Below, one piece after another: positions 55,086-63,731 of a DNA stretch of 64,000 nucleotides. The notes below the pieces were generated by a model. That model did no database searches and was not told where the DNA came from. It saw only the letters and a list, made by a program, of their open reading frames with translations. The stretch's first letter is position 1. The number at the start of each line of letters is the position of its first letter. The position numbers and the translations under genes are program-made. This DNA is from Streptomyces seoulensis (GTDB lineage Bacteria > Actinomycetota > Actinomycetes > Streptomycetales > Streptomycetaceae): the NCBI GenBank assembly GCA_013364255.1, contig CP054936.1:3812853-3876852 (forward strand), written 5' to 3'.

Positions 55086-57710
55086 TTACGCCTGGGGCAG
55101 CCGCTCCAGTTGCGCGGTGAGCCGCGCGATGTCCTCCTCGGCCTTGGCCAGCCGCGTACGGATCTTCTCGACCACCTGATCGGGCGCCTTCGCCAGGAAC
55201 GCCTCGTTGCCGAGCTTCCCGTTCGCCTGCGCCTTCTCCTTCTCGGCGGCCGCCAGGTCCTTCGCCAGCCGCTTGCGCTCCGCCGCCACGTCGATCGTGC
55301 CGGACAGGTCGAGGGCGACCTCGGCGCCGGCGACCGGCAGGGTGGCCGTCGCGGTGAAGGACTCGCCCTCCGGCTGGAGCCGCAGCAGCTGCCGGATGGC
55401 CGCCTCGTGCACCGCCAGCGCCGTACCGTCCAGGGACAGGCGGGCGGGGACCCGCTGGCCCGGCTGGAGGCCCTGGTCGGCGCGGAAGCGGCGGACCTCG
55501 GTGATGACGGACTGGAGCGTCTCGATCTCGCGCTCGGCGTCCGCGTCGCGGAAACCGCTGTCGGCGGGCCACTGGGCGATCACGACCGACTCGCCGCCCG
55601 TGAGGGTGGTCCACAGCGTCTCGGTGACGAACGGGACGACCGGGTGCAGCAGCCGCAGCGTGACGTCCAGGACCTCGCCCAGGACCCGCTTGCTGACCTC
55701 GGCCGGCGCGCCGCCCGCCATGAAGACCGTCTTGGACAGCTCCACGTACCAGTCGAAGACCTCGTCCCACGCGAAGTGGAACAGCGTGTCCGACAGCTTG
55801 GCGAACTGGAAGTCGTCGTAGTACGCGTCGACTTCGGCGACGACGGAGTTGAGGCGGGACAGGATCCAGCGGTCCGTCGCCGACATCGCGGACCGCTCGG
55901 GCAGCGGGCCGTCCACCGTCGCGCCGTTCATCAGCGCGAAGCGGGTGGCGTTCCAGATCTTGTTGGCGAAGTTGCGCGAGCCCTGGACCCAGTCCTCGCC
56001 GATCGGGACGTCCACGCCCGGGTTGGCGCCGCGCGCCAGGGTGAAGCGGAGCGCGTCGGAGCCGTACTTGTCCATCCAGTCCAGCGGGTTGACCGCGTTG
56101 CCGAAGGACTTCGACATCTTCTTGCCGAACTGGTCGCGGACCATGCCGTGCAGGGCGATGGTGTGGAACGGCGGGGTGCCGTCCATCGCGTACAGGCCGA
56201 ACATCATCATCCGGGCGACCCAGAAGAAGAGGATGTCGTAGCCGGTGACCAGGACGGAGTTCGGGTAGAACTTCGCGAGCGACTCGGTCCGCTCGGGCCA
56301 GCCCAGCGTGGAGAAGGGCCACAGGCCGGAGGAGAACCAGGTGTCCAGGACGTCGGTGTCCTGGTGCCAGCCCTCGCCGGTGGGCGCCTCGTCGTCGGGT
56401 CCGACGCAGACGACCTCGCCGTCGGGGCCGTACCAGACGGGGATGCGGTGGCCCCACCACAGCTGGCGCGAGATGCACCAGTCGTGGAGGTTGTCGACCC
56501 AGTCGAAGTAGCGCTTCTCCATCTCCTGCGGATGGATCTTGACCTTGCCCTCGCGGACCGCGTCGCCGGCCGCCTCGGCGAGCGGGCCGACCTTGACCCA
56601 CCACTGCATGGACAGGCGCGGCTCGATGGTGGTCTTGCAGCGCGAGCAGTGGCCGACGGAGTGGACGTAGGGGCGCTTCTCGGCGACGATCCGGCCCTCG
56701 GCGCGCAGCGCGGCGACGATGGCGGAGCGGGCCTCCAGGCGGTCCAGGCCCTGGAAGGGGCCGTGGGCGGTGATGACGGCGTGCTCGTCCATCACGGCGA
56801 TGGACGGCAGGTCGTGGCGCTGGCCGATCTCGAAGTCGTTCGGGTCGTGGGCGGGCGTCACCTTGACGGCGCCGGTGCCGAACTCCGGGTCGACGTGCTC
56901 GTCCGCGACGACCGGGATGGAGCGGTCGGTCAGCGGCAGCTTGATGAGCTTGCCGACCAGGTGCCGGTAGCGCTCGTCGTCGGGGTGGACGGCGACGGCG
57001 GTATCGCCGAGCATCGTCTCCGCACGGGTGGTGGCGACGACGATGGTGTCGTCCCCCTCGCCGTACGTCATGGAGACCAGCTCGCCGTCGTCGTCCTGGT
57101 ACTCCACCTCGATGTCGGAGATCGCGGTGAGGCAGCGCGGGCACCAGTTGATGATGCGCTCGGCGCGGTAGATCAGCTCGTCGTCGTAGAGGCGCTTGAA
57201 GATGGTCTGGACGGCCTGGGAGAGGCCCTCGTCCATGGTGAAGCGCTCACGCGACCAGGCGACGCCGTCGCCGAGGCGGCGCATCTGGCCGCTGATCTGG
57301 CCGCCGGACTCGGCCTTCCACTGCCAGACGCGGTCCACGAAGGCCTCGCGGCCCAGGTCGTGGCGGGACTTGCCCTCCTTGGCCAGCTCGCGCTCGACGA
57401 CGTTCTGGGTGGCGATGCCGGCGTGGTCCATGCCGGGCTGCCACAGCGTCTCGTGGCCCTGCATGCGCTTGCGGCGGGTGAGGGCGTCGATGAGCGTGTG
57501 CTCGAAGGCGTGGCCCAGGTGGAGCGAGCCCGTGACGTTCGGCGGCGGGATGACGACGGTGAACGGCGGCTTGTCGCTCTTGGCGTCCGCCTCGAAGTAA
57601 CCCCTCTCCACCCAGCGCTCGTACAGCGGCCCCTCTACGTCGGCCGGCGCGTACTGGGTCGGCAGTTCGGTGTCGGGCGCTGGTGGCTGCTGCTGAGCGT
57701 TCTCGGTCAC
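55086..57710 (-). CDS. valS: Valyl-tRNA synthetase
   Basis: The 874-aa class I synthetase charges tRNA-Val. It has HLGHAFE as the HIGH motif (about residues 64-70), an editing domain with VVATTRAETMLGD, KKMSKSFGN as the KMSKS loop (about 515), and the C-terminal coiled coil that binds the tRNA elbow (about 800-870). GTG start. Unlike leuS, no leader peptide with repeated Val codons is obvious in the 136 bases upstream, where it is divergent from a membrane-anchored protein gene. Confidence 0.98.
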   Translation of the reverse strand: MTENAQQQPPAPDTELPTQYAPADVEGPLYERWVERGYFEADAKSDKPPFTVVIPPPNVTGSLHLGHAFEHTLIDALTRRKRMQGHETLWQPGMDHAGIATQNVVERELAKEGKSRHDLGREAFVDRVWQWKAESGGQISGQMRRLGDGVAWSRERFTMDEGLSQAVQTIFKRLYDDELIYRAERIINWCPRCLTAISDIEVEYQDDDGELVSMTYGEGDDTIVVATTRAETMLGDTAVAVHPDDERYRHLVGKLIKLPLTDRSIPVVADEHVDPEFGTGAVKVTPAHDPNDFEIGQRHDLPSIAVMDEHAVITAHGPFQGLDRLEARSAIVAALRAEGRIVAEKRPYVHSVGHCSRCKTTIEPRLSMQWWVKVGPLAEAAGDAVREGKVKIHPQEMEKRYFDWVDNLHDWCISRQLWWGHRIPVWYGPDGEVVCVGPDDEAPTGEGWHQDTDVLDTWFSSGLWPFSTLGWPERTESLAKFYPNSVLVTGYDILFFWVARMMMFGLYAMDGTPPFHTIALHGMVRDQFGKKMSKSFGNAVNPLDWMDKYGSDALRFTLARGANPGVDVPIGEDWVQGSRNFANKIWNATRFALMNGATVDGPLPERSAMSATDRWILSRLNSVVAEVDAYYDDFQFAKLSDTLFHFAWDEVFDWYVELSKTVFMAGGAPAEVSKRVLGEVLDVTLRLLHPVVPFVTETLWTTLTGGESVVIAQWPADSGFRDADAEREIETLQSVITEVRRFRADQGLQPGQRVPARLSLDGTALAVHEAAIRQLLRLQPEGESFTATATLPVAGAEVALDLSGTIDVAAERKRLAKDLAAAEKEKAQANGKLGNEAFLAKAPDQVVEKIRTRLAKAEEDIARLTAQLERLPQA

Positions 57711-57846
57711 GCGCTCAGTTTAGAGGCGTCACGCCGCTGTCCCGAACCGCATTTGTTGTGTAACGGTGCGCACCCCGATGCCGTGGGGCCGGTGACTCTG
57801 CGCCAGGATGTCAGGAACACATAAGCATCTGGAGGGGAACCCAGTA

Positions 57847-58827
57847 ATGAGCTACAACCAGCCGGGCCCGTACGGCGGGCAGCCCCAGCAGCCCGGACCG
57901 TACGGTCAGCCGGGCCCCTACGGCCAGCAGCCGCCGCAGGCGCCGCCCGCGCAGCCCGGCTACGGCTACCCCCAGCAGGCCCCTCCGCCGCAGCCGGGCT
58001 ACGGCTACCCGCAGCAGGCCCCTCCGGCCCAGCCCGGTTACGGCTACCCGCAGCAGCCCCCGCAGGGCGTCCCCCCACAGCAGAACCTCTACGGCCAGCA
58101 GCCGCCCTACGGCCAGGTGCCGCAGCCCCCGGCGCCGTCCGGCGGCAAGAAGAAGACGGCTCTGATCATCGGCGCGGTGGCGGTCGTGGCGGCGATCGCG
58201 GTCGGCGCGTACCTCGTGATCGGCGGCGGCAGCGGCGGTAGCGGCTCGGTGGCCGACGACGGGCCGCACAAGCTGATCACCCCGGCGACGGTGCTCGGCG
58301 GCGAGTACAAGAAGAGCGACGACGCGGACGACTCCGAGGGCATGTCCAAGGACGACCTCAAGGACGCCGAGGCGTGGGGCGTGAAGAACCCCAAGGACGT
58401 CAGCGCGGGTTATGAGGCCGGTGAGGGCCTGACGGCGAAGATGCTCAGCTTCAGCGGCGTCTACGGCACCGTCGACGACCCGGAGAAGGTCGTCGACGCG
58501 ATGTTCGCCTACCTCAAGAGCGAAGCCGCGAAGGACAAGGACGGCGAGAGCAAGGGCGAGCTGGAGGGCAGCCCGCAGAAGATGTCGCCGGCCGGCTTCG
58601 ACCACGGCGTCATGAAGTGCCAGAACGCCAAGATAACCAACAAGGAGGCCGCGGCCGGCGCGCCGAAGGAGATGACCATGCCCATGTGCGTCTGGGCGGA
58701 CCACAGCACGGTCGCCTACGTCCTGGCGATGGACGTGGCCCAGATGGCGACCGGCAAGAGCATCACCCTGGAGAACGCCGCCGATCTCACCGCCAAGCTG
58801 CGCGCGGACGTCCGCGTCAAGGCCTGA
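57847..58827 (+). CDS. Membrane-anchored protein with Gln/Pro/Gly/Tyr repeats
   Basis: The 326-aa product has a disordered cytoplasmic N-terminus (about residues 1-95) built from units of QPGYGYPQQAPP, a Lys-flanked TM helix (about 101-123), a Gly/Ser hinge and an outer domain of about 190 residues with two Cys (MKCQNAK and MPMCVWAD) that may form a disulfide. The ATG is preceded by GGAGGGG. This plan is common among streptomycete surface proteins of unknown function. It is divergent from valS and convergent with clpX, with a shared terminator. Confidence 0.85.
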   Translation: MSYNQPGPYGGQPQQPGPYGQPGPYGQQPPQAPPAQPGYGYPQQAPPPQPGYGYPQQAPPAQPGYGYPQQPPQGVPPQQNLYGQQPPYGQVPQPPAPSGGKKKTALIIGAVAVVAAIAVGAYLVIGGGSGGSGSVADDGPHKLITPATVLGGEYKKSDDADDSEGMSKDDLKDAEAWGVKNPKDVSAGYEAGEGLTAKMLSFSGVYGTVDDPEKVVDAMFAYLKSEAAKDKDGESKGELEGSPQKMSPAGFDHGVMKCQNAKITNKEAAAGAPKEMTMPMCVWADHSTVAYVLAMDVAQMATGKSITLENAADLTAKLRADVRVKA

Positions 58828-58840
58828 CGCCCCGCGGTGT

Positions 58841-58886
58841 ACACGGAAGGGGCCCCGGTCGTGCGACCGGGGCCCCTTCGCCGTGT
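58841..58886. terminator. Bidirectional terminator between membrane protein gene and clpX
   Basis: GAAGGGGCCCCGGTCG (58846-58861) pairs with CGACCGGGGCCCCTTC (58864-58879), and ACACGG/CCGTGT continues the stem outward with a two-base bulge. It lies between the convergent stops. Confidence 0.88.
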
Positions 58887-58894
58887 GCGGGTGG

Positions 58895-60181
58895 CTACGC
58901 CGTCTTCTGCTCCCCCGGGCCCCGGCCGCGGGCGTCGCGTGGGATCAGGGTGGGGTTGACGTTGGAGTGGACGACGTCGGCGGTGATGACGACGCGGGCG
59001 ACGTCCTTGCGGGACGGCACCTCGTACATCACCGACATCAGGACCTCCTCCATGATGGCGCGCAGACCGCGGGCGCCGGTCTGGCGGAGGATGGCCTGGT
59101 CGGCGATGGCCTCCAGGGCCTCGCGCTCGAAGTCCAGCTCCACGCCGTCGAGTTCGAACAGGCGCTGGTACTGCTTCATCAGGGCGTTGCGCGGCTCGAC
59201 CAGGATCTTCAGCAGGGCCTCGCGGTCCAGGTTGTGCACGCTGGTGATCACCGGGAGGCGGCCGATGAACTCGGGGATCATGCCGAACTTGACCAGGTCC
59301 TCGGGCATGACGTCCTCGAACTGGTCCTTGGCCTCCAGCTCCCGCTTGGAGCGGATCGTCGCGCCGAAGCCGATGCCCTTGGCGCCGGCGCGGCCCTCGA
59401 TGATCTTCTCCAGGCCGGAGAAGGCGCCGCCCACGATGAACAGGACGTTCGTCGTGTCGATCTGGATGAACTCCTGGTGCGGGTGCTTGCGGCCGCCCTG
59501 CGGCGGCACCGAGGCCGTGGTGCCCTCCAGGATCTTCAGCAGCGCCTGCTGCACGCCCTCGCCGGAGACGTCGCGGGTGATCGACGGGTTCTCGCTCTTG
59601 CGGGCGACCTTGTCGATCTCGTCGATGTAGATGATCCCGGTCTCGGCCTTCTTGACGTCGTAGTCGGCCGCCTGGATCAGCTTCAGCAGGATGTTCTCGA
59701 CGTCCTCGCCCACGTAGCCGGCCTCGGTCAGCGCGGTGGCGTCGGCGATGGCGAACGGCACGTTCAGCATCCGGGCCAGGGTCTGGGCCAGCAGGGTCTT
59801 GCCGGAGCCCGTGGGGCCGAGCAGCAGGATGTTCGACTTGGCCAGCTCGATGGCGTCCTCACGGCCCTGGCCGCCGCCGTTCTCGCCGGCCTGGACGCGC
59901 TTGTAGTGGTTGTAGACGGCCACGGACAGGGCCTTCTTGGCCGCCTCCTGGCCCACCACGTAGCCGTCGAGGAACTCGTAGATCTCGCGCGGCTTGGGCA
60001 GTTCCTCCCAGCGCACCTCGCTGGTCTCCGCGAGTTCTTCCTCGATGATCTCGTTGCAGAGGTCGATGCACTCGTCGCAGATGTACACACCGGGCCCTGC
60101 GATGAGCTTCTTGACCTGCTTCTGGCTCTTGCCGCAGAACGAGCACTTGAGCAGATCGCCGCCGTCACCGATGCGTGCCAC
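58895..60181 (-). CDS. clpX: ATP-dependent Clp protease ATP-binding subunit ClpX
   Basis: ClpX unfolds substrates and feeds them to ClpP. The 428-aa protein has an N-terminal zinc-binding domain with CSFCG and CDECI (residues about 13-40), Walker A GPTGSGKT, Walker B IIYIDEIDK, the GYVG pore loop and the C-terminal AAA small domain. GTG 60181 follows GAAGGGGAAG. It is separated from clpP2 by 168 bases with a hairpin between, so it may be transcribed on its own. Confidence 0.98.
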   Translation of the reverse strand: MARIGDGGDLLKCSFCGKSQKQVKKLIAGPGVYICDECIDLCNEIIEEELAETSEVRWEELPKPREIYEFLDGYVVGQEAAKKALSVAVYNHYKRVQAGENGGGQGREDAIELAKSNILLLGPTGSGKTLLAQTLARMLNVPFAIADATALTEAGYVGEDVENILLKLIQAADYDVKKAETGIIYIDEIDKVARKSENPSITRDVSGEGVQQALLKILEGTTASVPPQGGRKHPHQEFIQIDTTNVLFIVGGAFSGLEKIIEGRAGAKGIGFGATIRSKRELEAKDQFEDVMPEDLVKFGMIPEFIGRLPVITSVHNLDREALLKILVEPRNALMKQYQRLFELDGVELDFEREALEAIADQAILRQTGARGLRAIMEEVLMSVMYEVPSRKDVARVVITADVVHSNVNPTLIPRDARGRGPGEQKTA

Positions 60182-60289
60182 GGTGTGCTTCCCCTTCGCC
60201 TGGGAGACGACTGGACGCGTACGGTCCAGCGGCTCCTGGTGCTGCCTTATGTCGACGGTACCTTGCCGGGCCCCCCGTCCGGGCCCCCC

Positions 60290-60322
60290 TTGGCACGGTT
60301 CACTTCGACGTGACCGTGCCAA
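60290..60322 (-). terminator. Hairpin between clpP2 and clpX
   Basis: TTGGCACGGTTCAC (60290-60303) pairs with GTGACCGTGCCAA (60310-60322) with one bulged T. It lies 28 bases beyond the clpP2 stop, the place for the clpP1-clpP2 operon terminator. Confidence 0.7.
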
Positions 60323-60349
60323 AGGGCGCCGGGCGGCCCGGCGCCCGCG

Positions 60350-61030
60350 TCAGCGGACGGAGGCGTTGTTCATCTTGCGGGTCGAGATGATCTGGTCGAT
60401 CAGCCCGTAGGACAGCGCCTCCTCGGCCGTGAGGATCTTGTCGCGCTCGATGTCCTCGCGGATCTTCTCGACCGGGGTGGTGGAGTGCTTGGCCAGCATC
60501 TCCTCCAGCTGCGAACGCATCCGGAGGATCTCGTTGGCGGCGATCTCCAGGTCGGAGACCTGGCCGCGGCCGGTCTCGCTGTAGGGCTGGTGGATCAGCA
60601 CGCGCGCGTTGGGCAGCGCCATGCGCTTGCCCGGCGTGCCGGCCGCCAGCAGGATCGCGGCGGCGGAGGCCGCCTGGCCCATGCACACCGTCTGGATGTC
60701 GGGCTTCACGAACTGCATCGTGTCGTAGATGGCCGTGAGCGCCGTGAAGGAACCGCCGGGGCTGTTGATGTAGACCGAGATGTCCCGGTCGGGGTCCATC
60801 GACTCCAGGCACAGCAGCTGCGCCATGACGTCGTTGGCCGAGGCGTCGTCGATCTGGACGCCGAGGAAGATCACGCGCTCCTCGAACAGCTTCGCGTACG
60901 GGTCGTACTCGCGCACGCCCTGGGAGGTGCGCTCGACGAAGCGCGGGATCACGTAGCGGGACTCGGCCGAGGGGCCGGTGTATTCGGCGCGCGGCCGGGC
61001 GTAGAGGCCGCTGCCGGGGAAGTCGTTCAC
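60350..61030 (-). CDS. clpP2: ClpP protease subunit, second copy
   Basis: The 226-aa serine protease subunit has the catalytic Ser in GQAASAAA and His in VLIHQPYSE; the N-terminal extension (about residues 1-35) is longer than in ClpP1. In Streptomyces ClpP1 and ClpP2 come from one operon and act with ClpX or ClpC. GTG 61030 follows AGGAGACATC. Confidence 0.97.
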   Translation of the reverse strand: MNDFPGSGLYARPRAEYTGPSAESRYVIPRFVERTSQGVREYDPYAKLFEERVIFLGVQIDDASANDVMAQLLCLESMDPDRDISVYINSPGGSFTALTAIYDTMQFVKPDIQTVCMGQAASAAAILLAAGTPGKRMALPNARVLIHQPYSETGRGQVSDLEIAANEILRMRSQLEEMLAKHSTTPVEKIREDIERDKILTAEEALSYGLIDQIISTRKMNNASVR

Positions 61031-61181
61031 GATGTCTCCTGGAAAAGGGCTGGGCGGTCGGCTGAGGGGCTGGCGGGCCGCACGCGGCCGGTGGAGCGGC
61101 CGTGGCGGTCGTCGGGGTCCGCTGGACGGCCGGGGCCGGTGCGAGCGCCGCTCAGGGGCGCTGCGGCCCGCTGGGGGCGGC

Positions 61182-61799
61182 TCAGGCCCCGGTGCCGCCG
61201 CCGCCCGGCATGCCGGTGGCCGAGGTGATGACGTCGTCGATCAGGCCGTAGTCCTTGGCCTCGTAGGCGTCGAACCAGCGGTCGCGGTCCGAGTCGCGGG
61301 TGATCTGCTCGAACGACTGGCCGGTGTGCTGGGAGGTCAGCTCGGCCATCCGCCGCTTGGTGTGCAGCAGCCGCTCGGCGTGGATCTTGATGTCCGAGGC
61401 CGAGCCGGCGAGGCCGGCGGACGGCTGGTGGATCAGGATCTCGGCGTTCGGCAGGGCGAAGCGCTTGCCCGGGGTGCCCGCGCTGAGCAGGAACTGGCCC
61501 ATCGAGGCGGCGAGGCCCATGGCGATGGTCACCACGTCGTTCTTGATGTACTGCATGGTGTCGTAGATCGCCATGCCGGCCGTGATGGAGCCGCCGGGGC
61601 TGTTGATGTACAGGTAGATGTCCTTGTCCGGGTCGGCGGCAAGGAGCAGCAGCTGTGCGGTGATCTTGTTGGCGATGTCGTCGTCGACCGGCTGGCCGAG
61701 GAAGATGATCCGCTCGCCCAGCAGCCGGTTGTAGACCTGGTCGCCGAGGCCGCCACCGATGGAGGGCTCGCCGGCGGCGGAGGGCATCAGATTCGTCAC
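61182..61799 (-). CDS. clpP1: ClpP protease subunit, first copy
   Basis: The 205-aa subunit has the catalytic Ser in GLAASMGQF, His in ILIHQPSAG and the Asp in the RDRWFDAYEAKDYGLID region. GTG 61799 is preceded by AGGTGG; an ATG at 61787 has no ribosome site. Gap to clpP2 is 151 bases. A ClgR-like site lies 152 bases upstream of the start. Confidence 0.95.
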   Translation of the reverse strand: MTNLMPSAAGEPSIGGGLGDQVYNRLLGERIIFLGQPVDDDIANKITAQLLLLAADPDKDIYLYINSPGGSITAGMAIYDTMQYIKNDVVTIAMGLAASMGQFLLSAGTPGKRFALPNAEILIHQPSAGLAGSASDIKIHAERLLHTKRRMAELTSQHTGQSFEQITRDSDRDRWFDAYEAKDYGLIDDVITSATGMPGGGGTGA

Positions 61800-61950
61800 G
61801 TATCCACCTGCTCGTCTTACGACGGCGCCGGGCCGTCTCACGTGTACTGCCGGGGCGTGGGGCCGTCCGGCGGTGCTCGGGGACTCCCCTGCCCTCGTAT
61901 TCATGGACCCTAACGCGCGGGTCCCTTCGGGGAATCCCGCTGAGGGGGGT

Positions 61951-61964
61951 GTTCGCCGGGGGCG
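61951..61964. promoter_or_regulatory. Candidate ClgR operator for clpP1-clpP2
   Basis: GTTCGC (61951-61956), five bases, GCG (61962-61964) matches the ClgR recognition pattern GTTCGC-N5-GCG that I recall for Streptomyces clpP1 and other Clp genes. It lies between tig and clpP1, 152-165 bases upstream of the clpP1 start. ClgR itself is not in this window. Confidence 0.5.
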
Positions 61965-62005
61965 TAGCGCGCGGGCCCCGGTCCACGGGGGCCGGGTACG
62001 GCGAC

Positions 62006-62034
62006 GGGCCCTGGGGAGCAGCTCCCCAGGGCCC
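62006..62034 (-). terminator. tig terminator
   Basis: GGGCCCTGGGGAGC (62006-62019) and GCTCCCCAGGGCCC (62021-62034) are exact inverted repeats around one base, effectively a 12-bp stem with a five-base loop, 35 bases beyond the tig stop. Confidence 0.9.
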
Positions 62035-62068
62035 ATCGTACGTACGTCAAGAGCGACGCGCGGCCGGA

Positions 62069-63460
62069 TCAGGCCTCGGTCTTCTCCTCGCCCTCGCCCT
62101 CGGCGGCGTCGGCGGTCGCGGCCTCGGCGGCCTCGGCCGTCTCGTCGTCCTCGTCCTCCAGGTCGACGACCTCGCCGTTGGTGTCCTTCACGGTCGCGGC
62201 CTCGACCACGACGGCCAGGGCCTTGCCGCGGGCGACCTCGCCGACGAGCAGCGGAACCTGGTTCTGCTGGACGACGGCCTGCGCGAACTCGTCGGGCGAC
62301 ATGCCGGAGGAGGCGGCGCGGCGCATGAGGTGCTCGGTGAGCTCCTCCTGGTTGACGCCCAGCTTCTCCTTGTTGACCAGCTCGTCCAGGACGAACTGGG
62401 TCTTGATGCCCTTGACCGCGGCCTCGCGGGTCTCGGTGTCGAACTCCTCGGCGGTCTTGCCCTGGATCTCCAGGTACTTGTCGAGGGTGAGACCCATCTG
62501 GCCGAGCTGGTGGTGCTCGAGGTTGTGCTTGCGGGTGTTGATCTCGTCCTCGAGCAGCTTCTCGGGGACGGGCACCTCGACCAGCTCGAGCAGCTTGTCC
62601 AGGACGCGCTCCTGGGCCTGCGTGGCCTGGTCGTACTGCTTCATGTTCTCCAGGCGCTTGCGGCTGTCGGCCCGAAGCTCGTCGAGGGTGTCGAACTCGG
62701 AGGCGAGCTGCGCGAAGTCGTCGTCCAGCTCCGGCAGTTCGCGGGCCGCGACCTGGCTGACCTTGACGGTGACCTCGGCCTCCTTGCCGGCCGCCGAGCC
62801 GCCCTTCAGCTCGGAGGCGAAGGTGGCCTCGCCACCGGCCTCCAGGCCCTTCACGGCGTCGTCGATGCCGTCCAGCAGCTCACCGGAGCCGATGGTGTAG
62901 GACACGCCGTTGGCGATGCCGTCCTCCAGCACCTCGCCGTCGACCTTGGCCTCCAGGTCGATGGTGACGACGTCGCCTTCCTCGGCGGCGCGCTCGACCG
63001 GGGAGGTGGAGGCGAAGCGCTCGCGCAGCTGCTCGACCGCCTTCTCCACGTCCTCGTCGCTCACCTCGACGGCGTCGACCTCGACCTCGATGCCGGAGTA
63101 GTCCGGGATCTCGACGGTCGGGCGGACGTCCACCTCGGCGGTGAAGTTCAGCGTCTCGCCGTCCTTCAGCTCGGTGATGTCGACCTCGGGCTGGCCCAGC
63201 GGGTTCAGCTCCGCTTCGTTGACGGCCTCGGTGTAGAACTTCGGGAGGGCGTCGTTGACGGCCTCCTCCAGCACCGCACCGCGGCCGAAGCGCTGGTCGA
63301 TGACCCGGGCCGGGATCTTGCCCTTGCGGAAGCCCTTCACCGTGACCTGCTGGTTGATCTTCTTGTACGCCGCGTCGAGGCTGTCCTTGAGCTCCTCGAA
63401 GGGCACCTCGACAGTGAGCCGAACCCGAGTCGGGTTCAGGGTCTCCACGGCGCTCTTCAC
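62069..63460 (-). CDS. tig: Trigger factor chaperone
   Basis: Trigger factor binds the ribosome exit site and shields nascent chains. The 463-aa protein has the ribosome-binding signature GFRKGKIP (about residues 43-50), a central FKBP-like PPIase domain (about 150-240) and the helical C-terminal arms. The tail is acidic, as usual in actinobacteria. GTG 63460 follows AAGGAGA; the frame remains open far upstream but into the tRNA-Pro region, so those starts are excluded. tig next to clpP1 and clpX is a near-universal arrangement. Confidence 0.97.
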   Translation of the reverse strand: MKSAVETLNPTRVRLTVEVPFEELKDSLDAAYKKINQQVTVKGFRKGKIPARVIDQRFGRGAVLEEAVNDALPKFYTEAVNEAELNPLGQPEVDITELKDGETLNFTAEVDVRPTVEIPDYSGIEVEVDAVEVSDEDVEKAVEQLRERFASTSPVERAAEEGDVVTIDLEAKVDGEVLEDGIANGVSYTIGSGELLDGIDDAVKGLEAGGEATFASELKGGSAAGKEAEVTVKVSQVAARELPELDDDFAQLASEFDTLDELRADSRKRLENMKQYDQATQAQERVLDKLLELVEVPVPEKLLEDEINTRKHNLEHHQLGQMGLTLDKYLEIQGKTAEEFDTETREAAVKGIKTQFVLDELVNKEKLGVNQEELTEHLMRRAASSGMSPDEFAQAVVQQNQVPLLVGEVARGKALAVVVEAATVKDTNGEVVDLEDEDDETAEAAEAATADAAEGEGEEKTEA

Positions 63461-63657
63461 GGTTCGGTCTCCTTGTGGCTGACTTCTTGGTTTCTGCCGG
63501 GGCCTGACAGGTCCGGCAAATTCGCCGCCCGGAGGAGTTCGTAGGTCCTGGGACCTAGGAGCGGACACACGGGCGCGCAGCTTGCATAGTAACCGGAGCC
63601 GCTCGGCGCCCCAAAAGGCGATCAGGCGAGATGCGCCGACCGGAGGCCGGCGGGTGG
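63461..63657. promoter_or_regulatory. tig promoter region with palindrome
   Basis: TAGGTCC (63542-63548) and GGACCTA (63551-63557) are exact inverted repeats around two bases, 82 bases upstream of the tig start. It may be an operator. No gene is visible. Confidence 0.4.
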
Positions 63658-63731
63658 TCGGGGTGGCGGGATTTGAACCCACGGCCTTCCGCTCCCAAAG
63701 CGGACGCGCTACCAAGCTGCGCCACACCCCG
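63658..63731 (-). tRNA. tRNA-Pro (anticodon TGG)
   Basis: The 74-base gene has acceptor stem CGGGGTG/CACCCCG with discriminator A, a D-arm with GCGCAGCTTGGTAGCGC, an anticodon arm with loop TTTGGGA giving TGG, and a T-arm with GTTCAAAT. CCA is not encoded. No other tRNA lies beside it. Confidence 0.97.

Noticed and set aside
57711..57846. Valine leader peptide before valS
   Set aside because: No short frame with clustered Val codons and no terminator hairpin was found in the 136-base upstream region.
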